Of a DNA stretch of 64,000 nt, positions 18,232 to 26,354 are shown in pieces. A model generated the notes under the pieces. That model was not told the origin of the DNA. It saw only the letters and a list, made by a program, of their open reading frames with translations, and ran no database searches. The DNA lies in NCBI RefSeq assembly GCF_027307225.1, contig NZ_DAHUXJ010000025.1, positions 1-64,000 of the forward strand, written 5' to 3'. The position numbers and the translations under genes were made by a program. Source of the DNA: Bradyrhizobium sp. GTDB taxonomy: Bacteria > Pseudomonadota > Alphaproteobacteria > Rhizobiales > Xanthobacteraceae. How positions within the stretch are numbered: the first letter of the stretch is position 1; each line of letters opens with the position of its first letter.

Positions 18232-19143
18232 ATGCTCTCTCGTCGCCATTTTCTGCGTACGGTTTCCGGCCTCTCGGTTGCAGGCGTTTCGACGGTCGCT
18301 TACGGATTTGGCGAGCCGGAGCTGCAGCTTCGCGTCACGCGGTATCAGCTTTCACCGCCGAAATGGCCAGCCGACTTCGGTCTCAAAATCGCGGTCATCG
18401 CCGACATTCACGCCTGCGATCCCTGGATGCCGCTCGATCGCATTCAGACGATTGTCGATCACACCAACGCGCTTGGCGCGGACGTGACGGTCTTGCTCGG
18501 CGACTATGTGGCCGGTCACCGCAATGTGACGCGGTTTATTCCGGACCACGAGTGGGCGTCCGTTCTTTCGGGACTCAAGGCGCCGCTTGGGGTGCACGCC
18601 ATTCTCGGCAATCACGATTACTGGGAAGACCGCACCGTGCAACGCGAAGGCGAGGGCATGACGAAGGCCCGCCGCGCGCTCGAAGCCGCCGGCATTCCGG
18701 TCTATGAGAACGACGTGCAGCGCCTCAACAAGGCCGGCCGCCCTTTCTGGGTCGCCGGTCTTGGCGATCAACTGGCCTTTGCCTTCGCGCGCCGCTACGG
18801 CATCATCAGGCGAAAGGGCGTCGACGATCTCTCCGGCACGCTCAGCAAGGTGACGGACGACGCGCCGGTCATTTTGCTGGCGCATGAGCCGGATGTGGCG
18901 CATCGCGTCCCTTCGCGCGTCGCACTCCAGCTTTCCGGTCATACCCATGGCGGCCAGGTTCGGCTGATGGGCTGGTCGCCGGTCGCGCCGTCCGGGCAAC
19001 GACTGGCCTATGGCCATGTCCGCATGAACTGCGATGTCATTGTTTCCGGCGGACTGGGCTGCAGCATCGTGCCATTCCGGCTCGGCGTGCCACCTGAGAT
19101 CGTGCTGGTGACGCTGGGGAAGCCTGCGTCAGTTCTCTCGTAA
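18232..19143 (+). CDS. Tat-exported metallophosphoesterase
   Basis: A 303-aa calcineurin-type phosphoesterase. The N-terminus MLSRRHFLRTVSGLSVAGVS is a twin-arginine signal (RRHFLR, residues 4-9), so the enzyme is probably folded and metallated before export. Metal-binding motifs occur in order: IADIHACDPW, LLGDYVAGH, ILGNHDYWED, LLAHEPD and SGHTHGGQV. The family hydrolyses phosphodiesters, phosphomonoesters or lipid pyrophosphates such as UDP-diacylglucosamine; the substrate here is unknown. A 12-bp palindrome AGTAACGTTACT lies upstream at 18142-18153. Confidence 0.88.
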   Translation: MLSRRHFLRTVSGLSVAGVSTVAYGFGEPELQLRVTRYQLSPPKWPADFGLKIAVIADIHACDPWMPLDRIQTIVDHTNALGADVTVLLGDYVAGHRNVTRFIPDHEWASVLSGLKAPLGVHAILGNHDYWEDRTVQREGEGMTKARRALEAAGIPVYENDVQRLNKAGRPFWVAGLGDQLAFAFARRYGIIRRKGVDDLSGTLSKVTDDAPVILLAHEPDVAHRVPSRVALQLSGHTHGGQVRLMGWSPVAPSGQRLAYGHVRMNCDVIVSGGLGCSIVPFRLGVPPEIVLVTLGKPASVLS

Positions 19144-19221
19144 CTGTCGGGCATAGCTGGCCGTGCTTGCGCGCCAGGCCGATTTTGCGCAAAACCGTCA
19201 CAAAGCCAAACGGGTGCGCAA

Positions 19222-19671
19222 TTGACCTTACCCCATCTCGACGGCGAGATCCGCGACGGCCGCCATCACATGCAGATCCGCGTCTATTACGAGGACACGG
19301 ATTTTTCCGGCATCGTCTATCACGCCAACTATCTGCGCTTCATGGAGCGCGGCCGCACCAACCATTTGCGGCTGATGGGTGCCGAGCAGCACGCGCTGTT
19401 TGCAGAGGCGGAGAGCGAAACGCCAAGCTTTGCCTTTGTCGTGCGCTCGATGAAGCTCGATTTCTTCAAGCCCGCGCGGATGGACGACGTGCTCGACATC
19501 GTGACCTGGCCGATCGCGGTGAAGGGCGCCTCGATCATGCTGGGGCAGCAAGTGCGGCGTGGTGCCGATGTGCTGGTTAGCGCGGAGGTGCGTGTCGCCT
19601 TCATCAGCGAGGGCAGGGCGCAGCCGATTCCGAAATCGATCCGTGCGCTGATGAAGGCCGATCTGGAATAG
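19222..19671 (+). CDS. ybgC: Tol-Pal-associated acyl-CoA thioesterase YbgC
   Basis: A hot-dog-fold thioesterase of about 150 aa. The conserved motif VYYEDTDFSGIVYHANYLRF (about residues 20-39) carries the catalytic Asp, followed by MERGRTNHLRLMG. YbgC normally heads the tol-pal cluster and hydrolyses acyl-CoA or acyl-ACP in phospholipid metabolism. Start: TTG at 19222 gives 149 aa; an ATG at 19270 just before QIRVYYED would give 133 aa and is also plausible. tolQ is displaced 12.5 kb downstream. Confidence 0.9.
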   Translation: MTLPHLDGEIRDGRHHMQIRVYYEDTDFSGIVYHANYLRFMERGRTNHLRLMGAEQHALFAEAESETPSFAFVVRSMKLDFFKPARMDDVLDIVTWPIAVKGASIMLGQQVRRGADVLVSAEVRVAFISEGRAQPIPKSIRALMKADLE

Positions 19672-19789
19672 ACATCATGTCGCGGAACATTGCCGATTGG
19701 CTCTCGCAATCGGCTGATAGGAAATCGGCCATCGAACTCGCTCGTTCGAAGCGGTAATCTCGCGGCAGTCCAAAAGCCGGGAGGTCATC

Positions 19790-20257
19790 ATGTCGCGTCC
19801 GCCATTGCCGCCGTTCACCCGCGAAACCGCCGCGCAGAAAGCGCGCATGGCGGAAGACGCCTGGAATTCACGCGATGCTGAACGCGTCGCGCTGGGCTAT
19901 ACCGAGGACAGCCGCTGGCGCAACCGCTCGGAAGTCTTCGAAGGCCGCGCGACGATCGTCGCGTTTCTCAAGCGCAAATGGGCGAAAGAGCTCGACTATC
20001 GCCTGGTCAAGGATCTCTGGGCCTTCGACAACAACCGCATCGCGGTGCGCTTTCAATATGAATGGCACGATGCGAACGGCCAGTGGCACCGCTCCTATGG
20101 CAACGAGCAGTGGGAATTCAATGAGCATGGCCTGATGCACCGGCGGGAAGCCAGCATCAACGACATTGCGATTTCGGAAAAAGATCGCCGTTTCCACTGG
20201 CCCGCGCCGGGACCGCGGCCGGCCGATGTGCCGGGGTTGGGGGATAGTCCGTTCTAG
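19790..20257 (+). CDS. DUF1348 (NTF2-like) protein
   Basis: A 155-aa protein of the nuclear transport factor 2-like fold, family DUF1348: [20 protein letters not shown], then [20 protein letters not shown], then [20 protein letters not shown]. The family is widespread and uncharacterised, and the pocket shape suggests binding of a small molecule. The ATG at 19790 has GGGAGG about 8 bases upstream. No operon partner is obvious; the next gene is convergent. Confidence 0.88.
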   Translation: MSRPPLPPFTRETAAQKARMAEDAWNSRDAERVALGYTEDSRWRNRSEVFEGRATIVAFLKRKWAKELDYRLVKDLWAFDNNRIAVRFQYEWHDANGQWHRSYGNEQWEFNEHGLMHRREASINDIAISEKDRRFHWPAPGPRPADVPGLGDSPF

Positions 20258-20284
20258 GAAAGGCTGATTTGCGTTCCCCGAACA

Positions 20285-20385
20285 CAGCGCAGCGCCCAGT
20301 GCTGCGCTGACGATCCGGGGTCCACGTCGCGGTCCCGGATCTGCGTTGCATCGTGAAGCCACGCTGCATCGCATCCGGGACAAGA
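20285..20385. repeat. Dispersed palindromic intergenic repeat (candidate)
   Basis: Two hairpins in the gap between convergent genes: CAGCGCAG (20285-20292) with CTGCGCTG (20302-20309), and GATCCGGG (20312-20319) with TCCCGGATC (20333-20341). The wording resembles a frequent Bradyrhizobium intergenic repeat that I recall from memory. It may also serve as a bidirectional terminator. Confidence 0.55.
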
Positions 20386-20392
20386 GCGCTCC

Positions 20393-21037
20393 TTACGCCG
20401 CAGCCTTGTGCCTTGCGATTTCGGCCTTATACATTTCGAATTCCTCGGCGATCGCTTTTGCGACGCTGGGGCGCGCCCGCAGCCGCTCGTAATAGGCCTT
20501 CACTGCCGGCCACTTCGCGAGCTCAATCGGCGGTGTCGCCATGGTCCAATTGATGACGGTGACGAGATAGGCGTCGGCAACCGTGAAATGGTCGAGCAGG
20601 AATTCGCGCCCCTTGAGGTAGTTTTCGAGATAGTCGAGCCGGGAAAGCCCTTTCTCCAGCGTGTAGGCCTTGATTTCCGGCGGCGCTTTCCGGTCGAGCA
20701 GCGGTACGAACAATCCCTTGTGCAGCTCGGTGCCGATAAAGCAGAGCCATTGATGCAATCGGCTTCGATCCATGCTTGATGAGGTACCGAGGCCGGCTTC
20801 CGGGAAGCGGTCGGCGACATGCTGCAGGATGGCGGCGTTCTCGGTCAGCACCTGCCCGTCATCGGTGCGCAGCGTCGGCACCAGCCCGAGCGGGTTGATC
20901 TTGCGGAAATCCGATCCGTCGTTCTGCACCACCTTGGTCTTCGGATCGACTTCGAAATAAGTCGCCTCCTTGCCTGCCTCGTAGAGCGAAATGCGCGTCG
21001 CAAGTGAACAGGCGAGCGGTGAGAAATAGAGATCCAT
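20393..21037 (-). CDS. Glutathione S-transferase family protein
   Basis: A 214-aa cytoplasmic GST. The thioredoxin-like N-terminus MDLYFSPLACSLATRISLYE carries the beta-class Ser/Cys pair, then INPLGLVPTLRTDDGQVLTENAAILQHVADRFP (residues about 48-80), the glutathione-binding part, and an all-helical C-terminal domain with FTVADAYLVTVINW. Likely conjugates or reduces small electrophiles. It is divergent from a TetR gene across a 97-base gap, so it may be that regulator's target. GAGGAG precedes the start. Confidence 0.9.
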   Translation of the reverse strand: MDLYFSPLACSLATRISLYEAGKEATYFEVDPKTKVVQNDGSDFRKINPLGLVPTLRTDDGQVLTENAAILQHVADRFPEAGLGTSSSMDRSRLHQWLCFIGTELHKGLFVPLLDRKAPPEIKAYTLEKGLSRLDYLENYLKGREFLLDHFTVADAYLVTVINWTMATPPIELAKWPAVKAYYERLRARPSVAKAIAEEFEMYKAEIARHKAAA

Positions 21038-21134
21038 GGCGGCTCCTCGCGTTTTTGGCCCGTTGGAATTTCGAGCCAGTTGATTTTTATACTGTTTCGC
21101 ATATTATAAATCAGGTCAACGAATTTCCTGCGAA

Positions 21135-21776
21135 ATGGTACAAAAAAATAAAAGGCCGCCGGAAATCAAACAGGAAGCGCCCCGGCGCCGTGGGCGGCCG
21201 CGTGCCTATGAGCCCGAGGTCGCGCTCGGCAAGGCGCTTCGTTTGTTTCGGAAGGGCGGCTTTGCCGCGACCTCGCTTGATGATCTCAGCGCGGCGACAG
21301 GCATGAACCGGCCGAGCCTTTACGGGGCGTTCGGCGACAAGCGCGAGCTCTATATCAAGAGCTATGCACGTTACCGCGCCGATGCGCGTGCAGCGATGAT
21401 CGAGATTTTCCGCGGTGACATGCCGATCCGCGAAAGGCTCAAGCGCATCTATGCGGCGGCGCTCGACATCTATGTTGCCGATGTCTCGGAACCGCAAGGC
21501 TGTTTCACCGTGATGACGGCGGCTTCCGAGGCGGTCGCCGATCCGGAGATCCGCGCCATGGTGCTGGACGGATTTGCCGAACTCGACAAGGCCTTCGCAT
21601 CCTGTTTTCGTCGCGCCAAGGAAAAAGGCGAATTGCCGCCTTCCGCCGATCCGGTCGTGTTGGCGCAACTCGCCTCGGCTACCATCCACACCATCGCGAT
21701 CCGCTCGCGGGCGCGCGTGCCTCGGAAGGAACTCGAGGCCATCGTGACCGGTGCGATTGCCGTGATGTGTGGATGA
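21135..21776 (+). CDS. TetR/AcrR family transcriptional regulator
   Basis: A 213-aa regulator. A basic N-terminal tail (about 30 residues, lysine and arginine rich) precedes a helix-turn-helix GKALRLFRKGGFAATSLDDL ... GMNRPSLYGAFGDKRELY (about 35-75); the C-terminal half (GCFTVMTAASEAVADPEIRA) matches the TetR_C domain of the YxaF/LmrA-like group that responds to small toxic compounds. It is divergent from the GST gene. The 97-base gap is AT-rich and contains imperfect inverted TTGATTT/AAATCA arms (about 21079-21115), a possible operator. Confidence 0.88.
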   Translation: MVQKNKRPPEIKQEAPRRRGRPRAYEPEVALGKALRLFRKGGFAATSLDDLSAATGMNRPSLYGAFGDKRELYIKSYARYRADARAAMIEIFRGDMPIRERLKRIYAAALDIYVADVSEPQGCFTVMTAASEAVADPEIRAMVLDGFAELDKAFASCFRRAKEKGELPPSADPVVLAQLASATIHTIAIRSRARVPRKELEAIVTGAIAVMCG

Positions 21777-21792
21777 CGCGATAACGCGCCTT

Positions 21793-22764
21793 CTAATATC
21801 CCCGTGTGGGGTCGACCAAATTTTCCAGCGGCAGGCCGGCCTCGAAGCGTGCGATCTGTTGCGCAACATATTTCGAGATTTCGTCCGGATCGGTGTCAGC
21901 GGCGTTATGCGGCGTCAGAACCACGTTCGGATGGGTCCAGAACGGACTGTCTGACGGCAACGGCTCGGTCGCATAGACGTCGAGCGAGATCGCGCCCAGC
22001 GTGCCGTCGTCAAGACACGATAGAATGTCGGCCTCATTCTGCAAGCCGCCGCGGCCGGCATTGATCACGACCGGCGCGCCGAGCGGGCTGGACCGGTTCA
22101 GCTTGGCGAAAAGCTCGCGGTTGAGGATGTGGCGCGTATCCGGCGTCAGCGGCAGCAGCGAGACCAGAATGTCGGTGCGGCGCAGGAACGCATCGAGCTG
22201 CGCCTTGCCGTGGAAGCATTCGACGCCATCGATCCGTTTGGGGCTATTGCTCCAGCCGACGACCTGAAAGCCGAGCCGCACCAAAACCTCGGCTGCGTCG
22301 GCTCCGAGCGTGCCGAGCCCGATGACCCCGACCGTGATCGCACCGGCCGGCCATTGATATTTCGGCGCCCACCGTTTCACCCGCTGGCTGTCGCGCAGGT
22401 AAAGCTCCTGACGGTGGTGCATCAGCACATGCAGCGCGACATATTCGGTCATGCGATGGGTGAGATCGCCGACCGAGACGCGCACCAATGGCACTTTCGG
22501 GAGCGTTTTATCCGCCATCAGCGCGTCGACGCCGGCGCCGAGGTTGAAAATGACCTTCAGGTTCGGCAATCCGGCCAATTCGCCCGGCACCGGCTTCCAG
22601 ACCGCGGCATACTGAACGCTCGCCGGATCGCCGCCACCCTCGGCCGCGAGCCAGACCGGGCGGTCCGAGCACACCGCGTCAAACCTTCGTTTCCAGCGCG
22701 TCGGCGACCAGTTTTCGGTGCCGCCGTGGATCAATAGCGCCAGCGTCCCCTTTTTTGTCGTCAT
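21793..22764 (-). CDS. ghrA: D-2-hydroxyacid dehydrogenase, glyoxylate/hydroxypyruvate reductase A-type
   Basis: A 323-aa NAD(P)H-dependent reductase. The Rossmann motif GVIGLGTLGADAAEVLVRLG (about residues 140-160) is followed by VVGWSNSPKRIDGV, the catalytic Arg in VINAGRGGLQNEADIL, Glu in LDVYATEPLP and His in LTPHNAADTDP. The sequence resembles E. coli GhrA (YcdW). It reduces glyoxylate or hydroxypyruvate. The start MTTKKGTLA at 22764 is preferred; an in-frame ATG lies at 22782. Transcribed away from the ECF operon that follows. Confidence 0.88.
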   Translation of the reverse strand: MTTKKGTLALLIHGGTENWSPTRWKRRFDAVCSDRPVWLAAEGGGDPASVQYAAVWKPVPGELAGLPNLKVIFNLGAGVDALMADKTLPKVPLVRVSVGDLTHRMTEYVALHVLMHHRQELYLRDSQRVKRWAPKYQWPAGAITVGVIGLGTLGADAAEVLVRLGFQVVGWSNSPKRIDGVECFHGKAQLDAFLRRTDILVSLLPLTPDTRHILNRELFAKLNRSSPLGAPVVINAGRGGLQNEADILSCLDDGTLGAISLDVYATEPLPSDSPFWTHPNVVLTPHNAADTDPDEISKYVAQQIARFEAGLPLENLVDPTRGY

Positions 22765-22828
22765 CTTGCCTCTCATCCCCAAACCCTATTCAGGCCTGTT
22801 TTCAGCACGAAAATTTTTCCGTAAGCAG

Positions 22829-22855
22829 TGTCGGAGTGGGGTTTGCCCAACCGTC
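22829..22855 (+). promoter_or_regulatory. ECF42-type promoter upstream of the DGPF-sigma operon
   Basis: TGTCGG (22829-22834), a 17-base spacer and CGTC (22852-22855), 26 bases before the start codon at 22882. The same two boxes with the same spacer occur at 24772 and 29103. ECF42 sigma factors are reported to use TGTCGA-like and CGA/TC-like boxes. This copy would make the sigma gene autoregulated. Confidence 0.75.
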
Positions 22856-22881
22856 CTTGGGGCACAAAGGAGCTTTTGCCT

Positions 22882-23250
22882 ATGCTCTATGCCATACTTT
22901 GCTATCACGATGAGGATTTCGTCGGCTCCTGGAGCAAGGAGCAAGACGCCGCCGTCATGTCGAAGCTTGCCCTCGTCCAGAACAAGTTAAAGAAGGAAGG
23001 CCGGCTCGGCCCGGTCGCCCGTCTTTTGCCGACCACCGCGGCGACGACGCTGCGCAAGGACGACCCGCCGGTCGTGCTGGACGGCCCCTATGCCGAGACC
23101 AAGGAGCAGCTCCTCGGTTTCTACGTCATCGAATGCGAGAATCTCGATGCGGCGGTTGAGGTCGCGCGGGACCTCGGCGCGGCCAATCCCGGCGGTGCCT
23201 ACGAGATCCGTCCCGTCGGCGTGTTCGACGCCGGAACGAGGGCAAAATGA
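22882..23250 (+). CDS. DGPF/YCII-domain protein, partner of the ECF sigma factor
   Basis: A 122-aa ferredoxin-fold protein of the YCII/DGPF family: MLYAILCYHDEDFVGSW, then VVLDGPYAETKEQLLGFYVI with the family's DGP[FY]xExKE motif (about residues 69-80). DGPF proteins are the hallmark neighbours of ECF42 sigma factors; their molecular activity is not established. Its stop overlaps the sigma-factor start (ATGA at 23247), so both are made together from the promoter at 22829. Confidence 0.88.
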   Translation: MLYAILCYHDEDFVGSWSKEQDAAVMSKLALVQNKLKKEGRLGPVARLLPTTAATTLRKDDPPVVLDGPYAETKEQLLGFYVIECENLDAAVEVARDLGAANPGGAYEIRPVGVFDAGTRAK

Positions 23251-24512
23251 CCGACGTCGCCTGGATCGATGCTGCCATCACGTCGGCACGACCCCAGGCC
23301 GTCGGCGCCCTGCTGCGCTATTTCCGCAATCTCGATACCGCGGAAGAGGCTTTCCAGAATGCCTGTCTGCGAGCCCTGAAAAGCTGGCCGCAACACGGCC
23401 CGCCGCGCGATCCGGCGGCATGGCTGATCATGGTCGGCCGTAACGCGGCGATCGACGAGATGCGCCGTTCGAACAAGCAGGATGCGTTATCCGACGAGGC
23501 GGCCGTTTCCGATCTCGACGATGCCGAGCAGGAAATCGCCGACCGGCTCGATGGCTCGCATTATCGCGACGACATCCTGCGGCTCCTGTTCATCTGCTGT
23601 CATCCGGATTTGCCGGCGACGCAGCAGATCGCGCTCGCGCTTCGCATCGTCTCCGGCCTTTCGGTGAAGCAGATCGCCCGCGCCTTCCTCGTCTCCGAGG
23701 CGGCGATGGAGCAGCGCATCACCCGCGCCAAGACGCGTGTTGCCAGGGCCGGCGTCCCCTTCGAGACCCCGGGCGCGGTCGAACGCAGCGAGCGGCTGGC
23801 GGCGGTGGCCGCAATGATCTACCTGATCTTCAACGAAGGCTATTCCGCGAGCGGCGAGACATCCGAGATCAGGATGCCGCTGTGCGAGGAGGCGATCCGG
23901 CTGGCGCGGCTGTTGCTGCGCCTATTCCAGAGCGAGCCGGAGATCATGGGGCTGGCGGCGCTGTTGTTGTTGCAGCACGCCCGCGCGGCGGCGCGCTTTG
24001 ATGCGAACGGCGAATTGGTGCTGCTTGAAGATCAGGACCGCACGCTATGGAATCAGAAATTGATCACTGAAGGCGTCGCGCTGATCGACAAGGCGATGCG
24101 GCATCGCCAATCGGGGCCATACCAGGTGCAGGCGGCGATCGCGGCGCTGCATTCGCGCGCGGCAAAGCCTGAAGATACCGACTGGGCGCAGATCGATCTG
24201 CTCTACGGCGCGCTCGAGGTGATGCAGCCGTCGCCGGTGGTCACGCTCAACCGTTCGGTCGCGGTATCGAAGGTTCGCGGGCCGGAAGCTGCGCTCGAGA
24301 TGATCGAGCCGCTGGGCGATCGGCTCTCGAATTATTTTCATTATTTCGGCGTGCGCGGCGCCTTTCTGCTTCAACTCGGCCGCAATGACGAAGCGCGGGT
24401 GGCGTTCGACCGCGCCATTGCGCTCGCCAACACCTCGGCGGAAGCCGCCCACATCCGCATGCATCTCGACCGCCTGATGCGCGACAGCAAGCCGCCAGTG
24501 GTCCGATTTTGA
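23247..24512 (+). CDS. ECF42-type RNA polymerase sigma factor with C-terminal TPR-like domain
   Basis: A 421-aa protein, far longer than ordinary ECF sigma factors. Sigma region 2 (LRYFRNLDTAEEAFQNACLR) and region 4 (ALRIVSGLSVKQIARAFLVS) occupy residues about 15-180. The rest is a helical DUF6596/TPR-like extension (NEGYSASGETSEIRMPLCEE; LLYGALEVMQPSPVVTLNRS). In ECF42 this extension replaces an anti-sigma factor as the activity switch. The gene is coupled to a DGPF gene and flanked by two more operons with the same promoter motif. Its last codons and stop (TGA 24510-24512) lie inside a family C hairpin repeat, which probably rewrote the C-terminus. Confidence 0.92.
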   Translation: MTDVAWIDAAITSARPQAVGALLRYFRNLDTAEEAFQNACLRALKSWPQHGPPRDPAAWLIMVGRNAAIDEMRRSNKQDALSDEAAVSDLDDAEQEIADRLDGSHYRDDILRLLFICCHPDLPATQQIALALRIVSGLSVKQIARAFLVSEAAMEQRITRAKTRVARAGVPFETPGAVERSERLAAVAAMIYLIFNEGYSASGETSEIRMPLCEEAIRLARLLLRLFQSEPEIMGLAALLLLQHARAAARFDANGELVLLEDQDRTLWNQKLITEGVALIDKAMRHRQSGPYQVQAAIAALHSRAAKPEDTDWAQIDLLYGALEVMQPSPVVTLNRSVAVSKVRGPEAALEMIEPLGDRLSNYFHYFGVRGAFLLQLGRNDEARVAFDRAIALANTSAEAAHIRMHLDRLMRDSKPPVVRF

Positions 24513-24569
24513 CATTCGCATTCCGAATTCGCGGCCGGTGGGGCGCGAATGTCAAATCCGCTCCACTAG
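24495..24569 (-). repeat. Hairpin element, family C
   Basis: Arms GTCCGATTTTGACATTCGC and GCGAATGTCAAATCCG, loop TTCGCGGC (GCCGCGAA on the other strand). It starts inside the sigma-factor gene (CCAG replacing CTAG) and provides its stop codon. The right CTAG (24566-24569) is shared with the next A element. Confidence 0.9.
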
Positions 24570-24732
24570 AGCTCCGATTCCGAAGTTCGCAAGCTATTGC
24601 GGCCCCTCCGATGCGAACTTCGAAATCAAAGGAGCTCTAGCAACTTATTGTTTTGAGTAGCGGCTTTGAATTTGAAGTTCCTATAACGAACTCACGGCGA
24701 AACTGATAGGAACTTCAAATTCGCCGCGCTGG
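24566..24732 (+). repeat. Composite hairpin unit A+B (copy 4)
   Basis: A at 24566-24640, B at 24655-24732. Compared with copy 1, the A stem has GTTCGCA/TGCGAAC instead of GTTCGTA/TACGAAC, and the outer arms have CTAGAGCTCC/GGAGCTCTAG instead of CTAGTGCTCC/GGAGCACTAG. Both are paired changes that keep pairing. The ends of B have lost the CTAG tetranucleotides. Confidence 0.92.
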
Positions 24733-24771
24733 CACGGCTGCGGCAAAAAGCAAAAAATAATTCGAGAACGT

Positions 24772-24798
24772 TGTCGGTCTGCCGTCCCCCCGTTCGTC
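24772..24798 (+). promoter_or_regulatory. ECF42-type promoter upstream of the DoxX-SRPBCC-VOC operon
   Basis: TGTCGG (24772-24777), 17 bases, CGTC (24795-24798), 36 bases before the start at 24835. The preceding bases (AATAATTCGAGAACGT) closely resemble those before the 29103 copy (AATAATTTCGCGAACT), so the shared block is longer than the two boxes. Confidence 0.78.
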
Positions 24799-24834
24799 AA
24801 TAGGGCACAGAGCCCGTTGGAGAGGGGACGCAAG

Positions 24835-25263
24835 ATGAATACGCAAGGTGCAAATCTCGCCGCAAATGCCATGCTTACGCCCGCCAGGGCGTCGGCCATC
24901 TGGCTCGGCCGTGTATCGAGCGGGGTCGTCATTCTGCTGATGCTGCTCGATGGCGCCGTCAAGCTCGTGCCCTGGCCGATGGTCACGGAAACGATGGACC
25001 GGATGGGCTATGGTTCGAGCGAAAACCTGGCGCGATTTCTCGGAGTGATCAGTCTGATGGGCATGGCTCTCAATGCCTTCCCGCCGACATCATTCGTGGG
25101 AGCGATCCTGACAACCGGCTATCTCGGAAGCATCCTTGTTTCGCATGTGAAAATCGAAAGCCCGTTGCTTACCGACATCCTGTTAGGTTTCTATTTCGGC
25201 GTGATGCTGTGGGGTGCATTATGGCTGCGCGGCCGGCGCCAACTTTCGCCGATTACAGTTTGA
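24835..25263 (+). CDS. DoxX-like membrane protein
   Basis: A 142-aa protein with four hydrophobic helices (about residues 20-45, 65-85, 88-105, 115-133) in the DoxX-like pattern: WLGRVSSGVVILLMLLDGAV near the N-terminus, MGYGSSENLARFLGVISLMG, and YLGSILVSHVKIESPLLTDI. Such small quinone- or thiol-redox-linked membrane proteins often accompany ECF42 sigma factors. The ATG at 24835 follows GAGGGG. The ECF42-type promoter is 36 bases upstream. Confidence 0.85.
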   Translation: MNTQGANLAANAMLTPARASAIWLGRVSSGVVILLMLLDGAVKLVPWPMVTETMDRMGYGSSENLARFLGVISLMGMALNAFPPTSFVGAILTTGYLGSILVSHVKIESPLLTDILLGFYFGVMLWGALWLRGRRQLSPITV

Positions 25264-25289
25264 CCGTCGAAAACGAGGGGGGAATGTTC

Positions 25290-25832
25290 ATGCTTGAGAT
25301 CACCGCTATCGTTGCCATCGTCCTTGCCATCGCCATCGCCGCCGTTCTCGTTTTTGCCTCAGCGAGACCGGACAGCTTCACGGTGCAGCGGTCGACGGTG
25401 ATGGAGGCGCCTGCGGAACGCATTTTTCCGTTGGTCAATGATTTTCAGCAGTGGACGAAGTGGTCTCCCTGGGAGGGCAGGGATCCGGCGATGAAGCGCA
25501 GCTTCAACGGCTCCGCAAGCGGCAAGGGGGCTATCTATGCATGGGAGGGGAACAAGAATGTCGGTTCCGGCCGTATGGAAATCCTCGACGCCTCACAGCC
25601 GTCAAAAATCACGATCAAGCTCGACTTCTTCAAGCCGTTCGAAGGTCACAACACGGCGGAGTTCACCTTTGCGCCCGAACGCGATGCTTCCGCGACCAAC
25701 GTCATCTGGGTCATGCGAGGCCCGTCTCCCTTCATATCGAAGGTGATGCAGGTGTTCATGAACTTCGACGCCATGATTGGCAGGGATTTCGAAGCCGGCC
25801 TCGCCAATCTGAAAAAGCTCACGGAGAACTAG
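25290..25832 (+). CDS. SRPBCC-family (polyketide cyclase-like) protein with membrane anchor
   Basis: A 180-aa protein with one N-terminal hydrophobic helix (MLEITAIVAIVLAIAIAAVLVF cut by charge at residue 23) followed by a START/SRPBCC fold: STVMEAPAERIFPLVNDFQQ, KWSPWEGRDPAMKRSFNG and a C-terminal helix GLANLKKLTEN. These folds bind hydrophobic ligands; function here is unknown. The ATG at 25290 has the purine run GAGGGGGG at the right spacing; the ATG at 25284 is too close to it. Second gene of the ECF-controlled operon. Confidence 0.82.
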   Translation: MLEITAIVAIVLAIAIAAVLVFASARPDSFTVQRSTVMEAPAERIFPLVNDFQQWTKWSPWEGRDPAMKRSFNGSASGKGAIYAWEGNKNVGSGRMEILDASQPSKITIKLDFFKPFEGHNTAEFTFAPERDASATNVIWVMRGPSPFISKVMQVFMNFDAMIGRDFEAGLANLKKLTEN

Positions 25833-25868
25833 CCCTAAGACGAAGCTGTCATAAACCCGGAGAGAACC

Positions 25869-26279
25869 ATGCTCAGTCCTTACCTGTTCTATAACGACAA
25901 TTGCGAGGCTGCCTTCAAGTTCTACGAGAAGGTGCTGGGCGGCAAAATCGAGATGATGCTGCGCGCCGACGAGGGGCCGGCCGATATGAAGCCGGGACCC
26001 GGACGGGAGAAGCTGATCATGCATGCACGCATGTCGATTGGCGGCGAGTTGCTGATGGGGTCGGATTCACCGCCTGAGCATTATAGCAAGCCGCAAGGCT
26101 TTTCGGTTTGCCTGACGATCGCGGATCCCGTGGAAGCCGAGCGCAAGTTCAATGCGCTCGCCGAAGGCGGCAGCGCCAACATGCCTTTCGGCAAGACTTT
26201 CTTCGCGAAGGGCTTCGGCATGTGCGTCGATCGCTTCGGTATCCCGTGGATGGTGAACTCGCCGCTCGAGGGGATGTAG
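25869..26279 (+). CDS. VOC-family (PhnB/glyoxalase-like) protein
   Basis: A 136-aa PhnB-type member of the vicinal-oxygen-chelate superfamily: MLSPYLFYNDNCEAAFKFYE, MHARMSIGGELLMGSDSPPE and the C-terminal DRFGIPWMVNSP. Related proteins are dioxygenases, glyoxalases or resistance proteins; PhnB-like members usually lack a proven activity. It follows the SRPBCC gene by 36 bases with GGAGAG before the start, so it is the third gene of the operon driven from the ECF42-type promoter at 24772. Confidence 0.88.
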   Translation: MLSPYLFYNDNCEAAFKFYEKVLGGKIEMMLRADEGPADMKPGPGREKLIMHARMSIGGELLMGSDSPPEHYSKPQGFSVCLTIADPVEAERKFNALAEGGSANMPFGKTFFAKGFGMCVDRFGIPWMVNSPLEGM

Positions 26280-26290
26280 GAGGCTTCGAC

Positions 26291-26328
26291 AGAAGCGTTT
26301 TCGAGCGAAGTGGACACCGGTTCGCGTG
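26291..26328. repeat. Short dispersed intergenic motif (candidate)
   Basis: AAGCGTTTTCGAGCGAAGTG followed by GACACCGGTTCGCGTGAA, a string I recall between genes in many Rhizobiales genomes. Here only the left part is present. It lies between convergent genes. Confidence 0.5.
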
Positions 26329-26354
26329 AATCAAAGCCGGGCTCCTCGGGTTGA

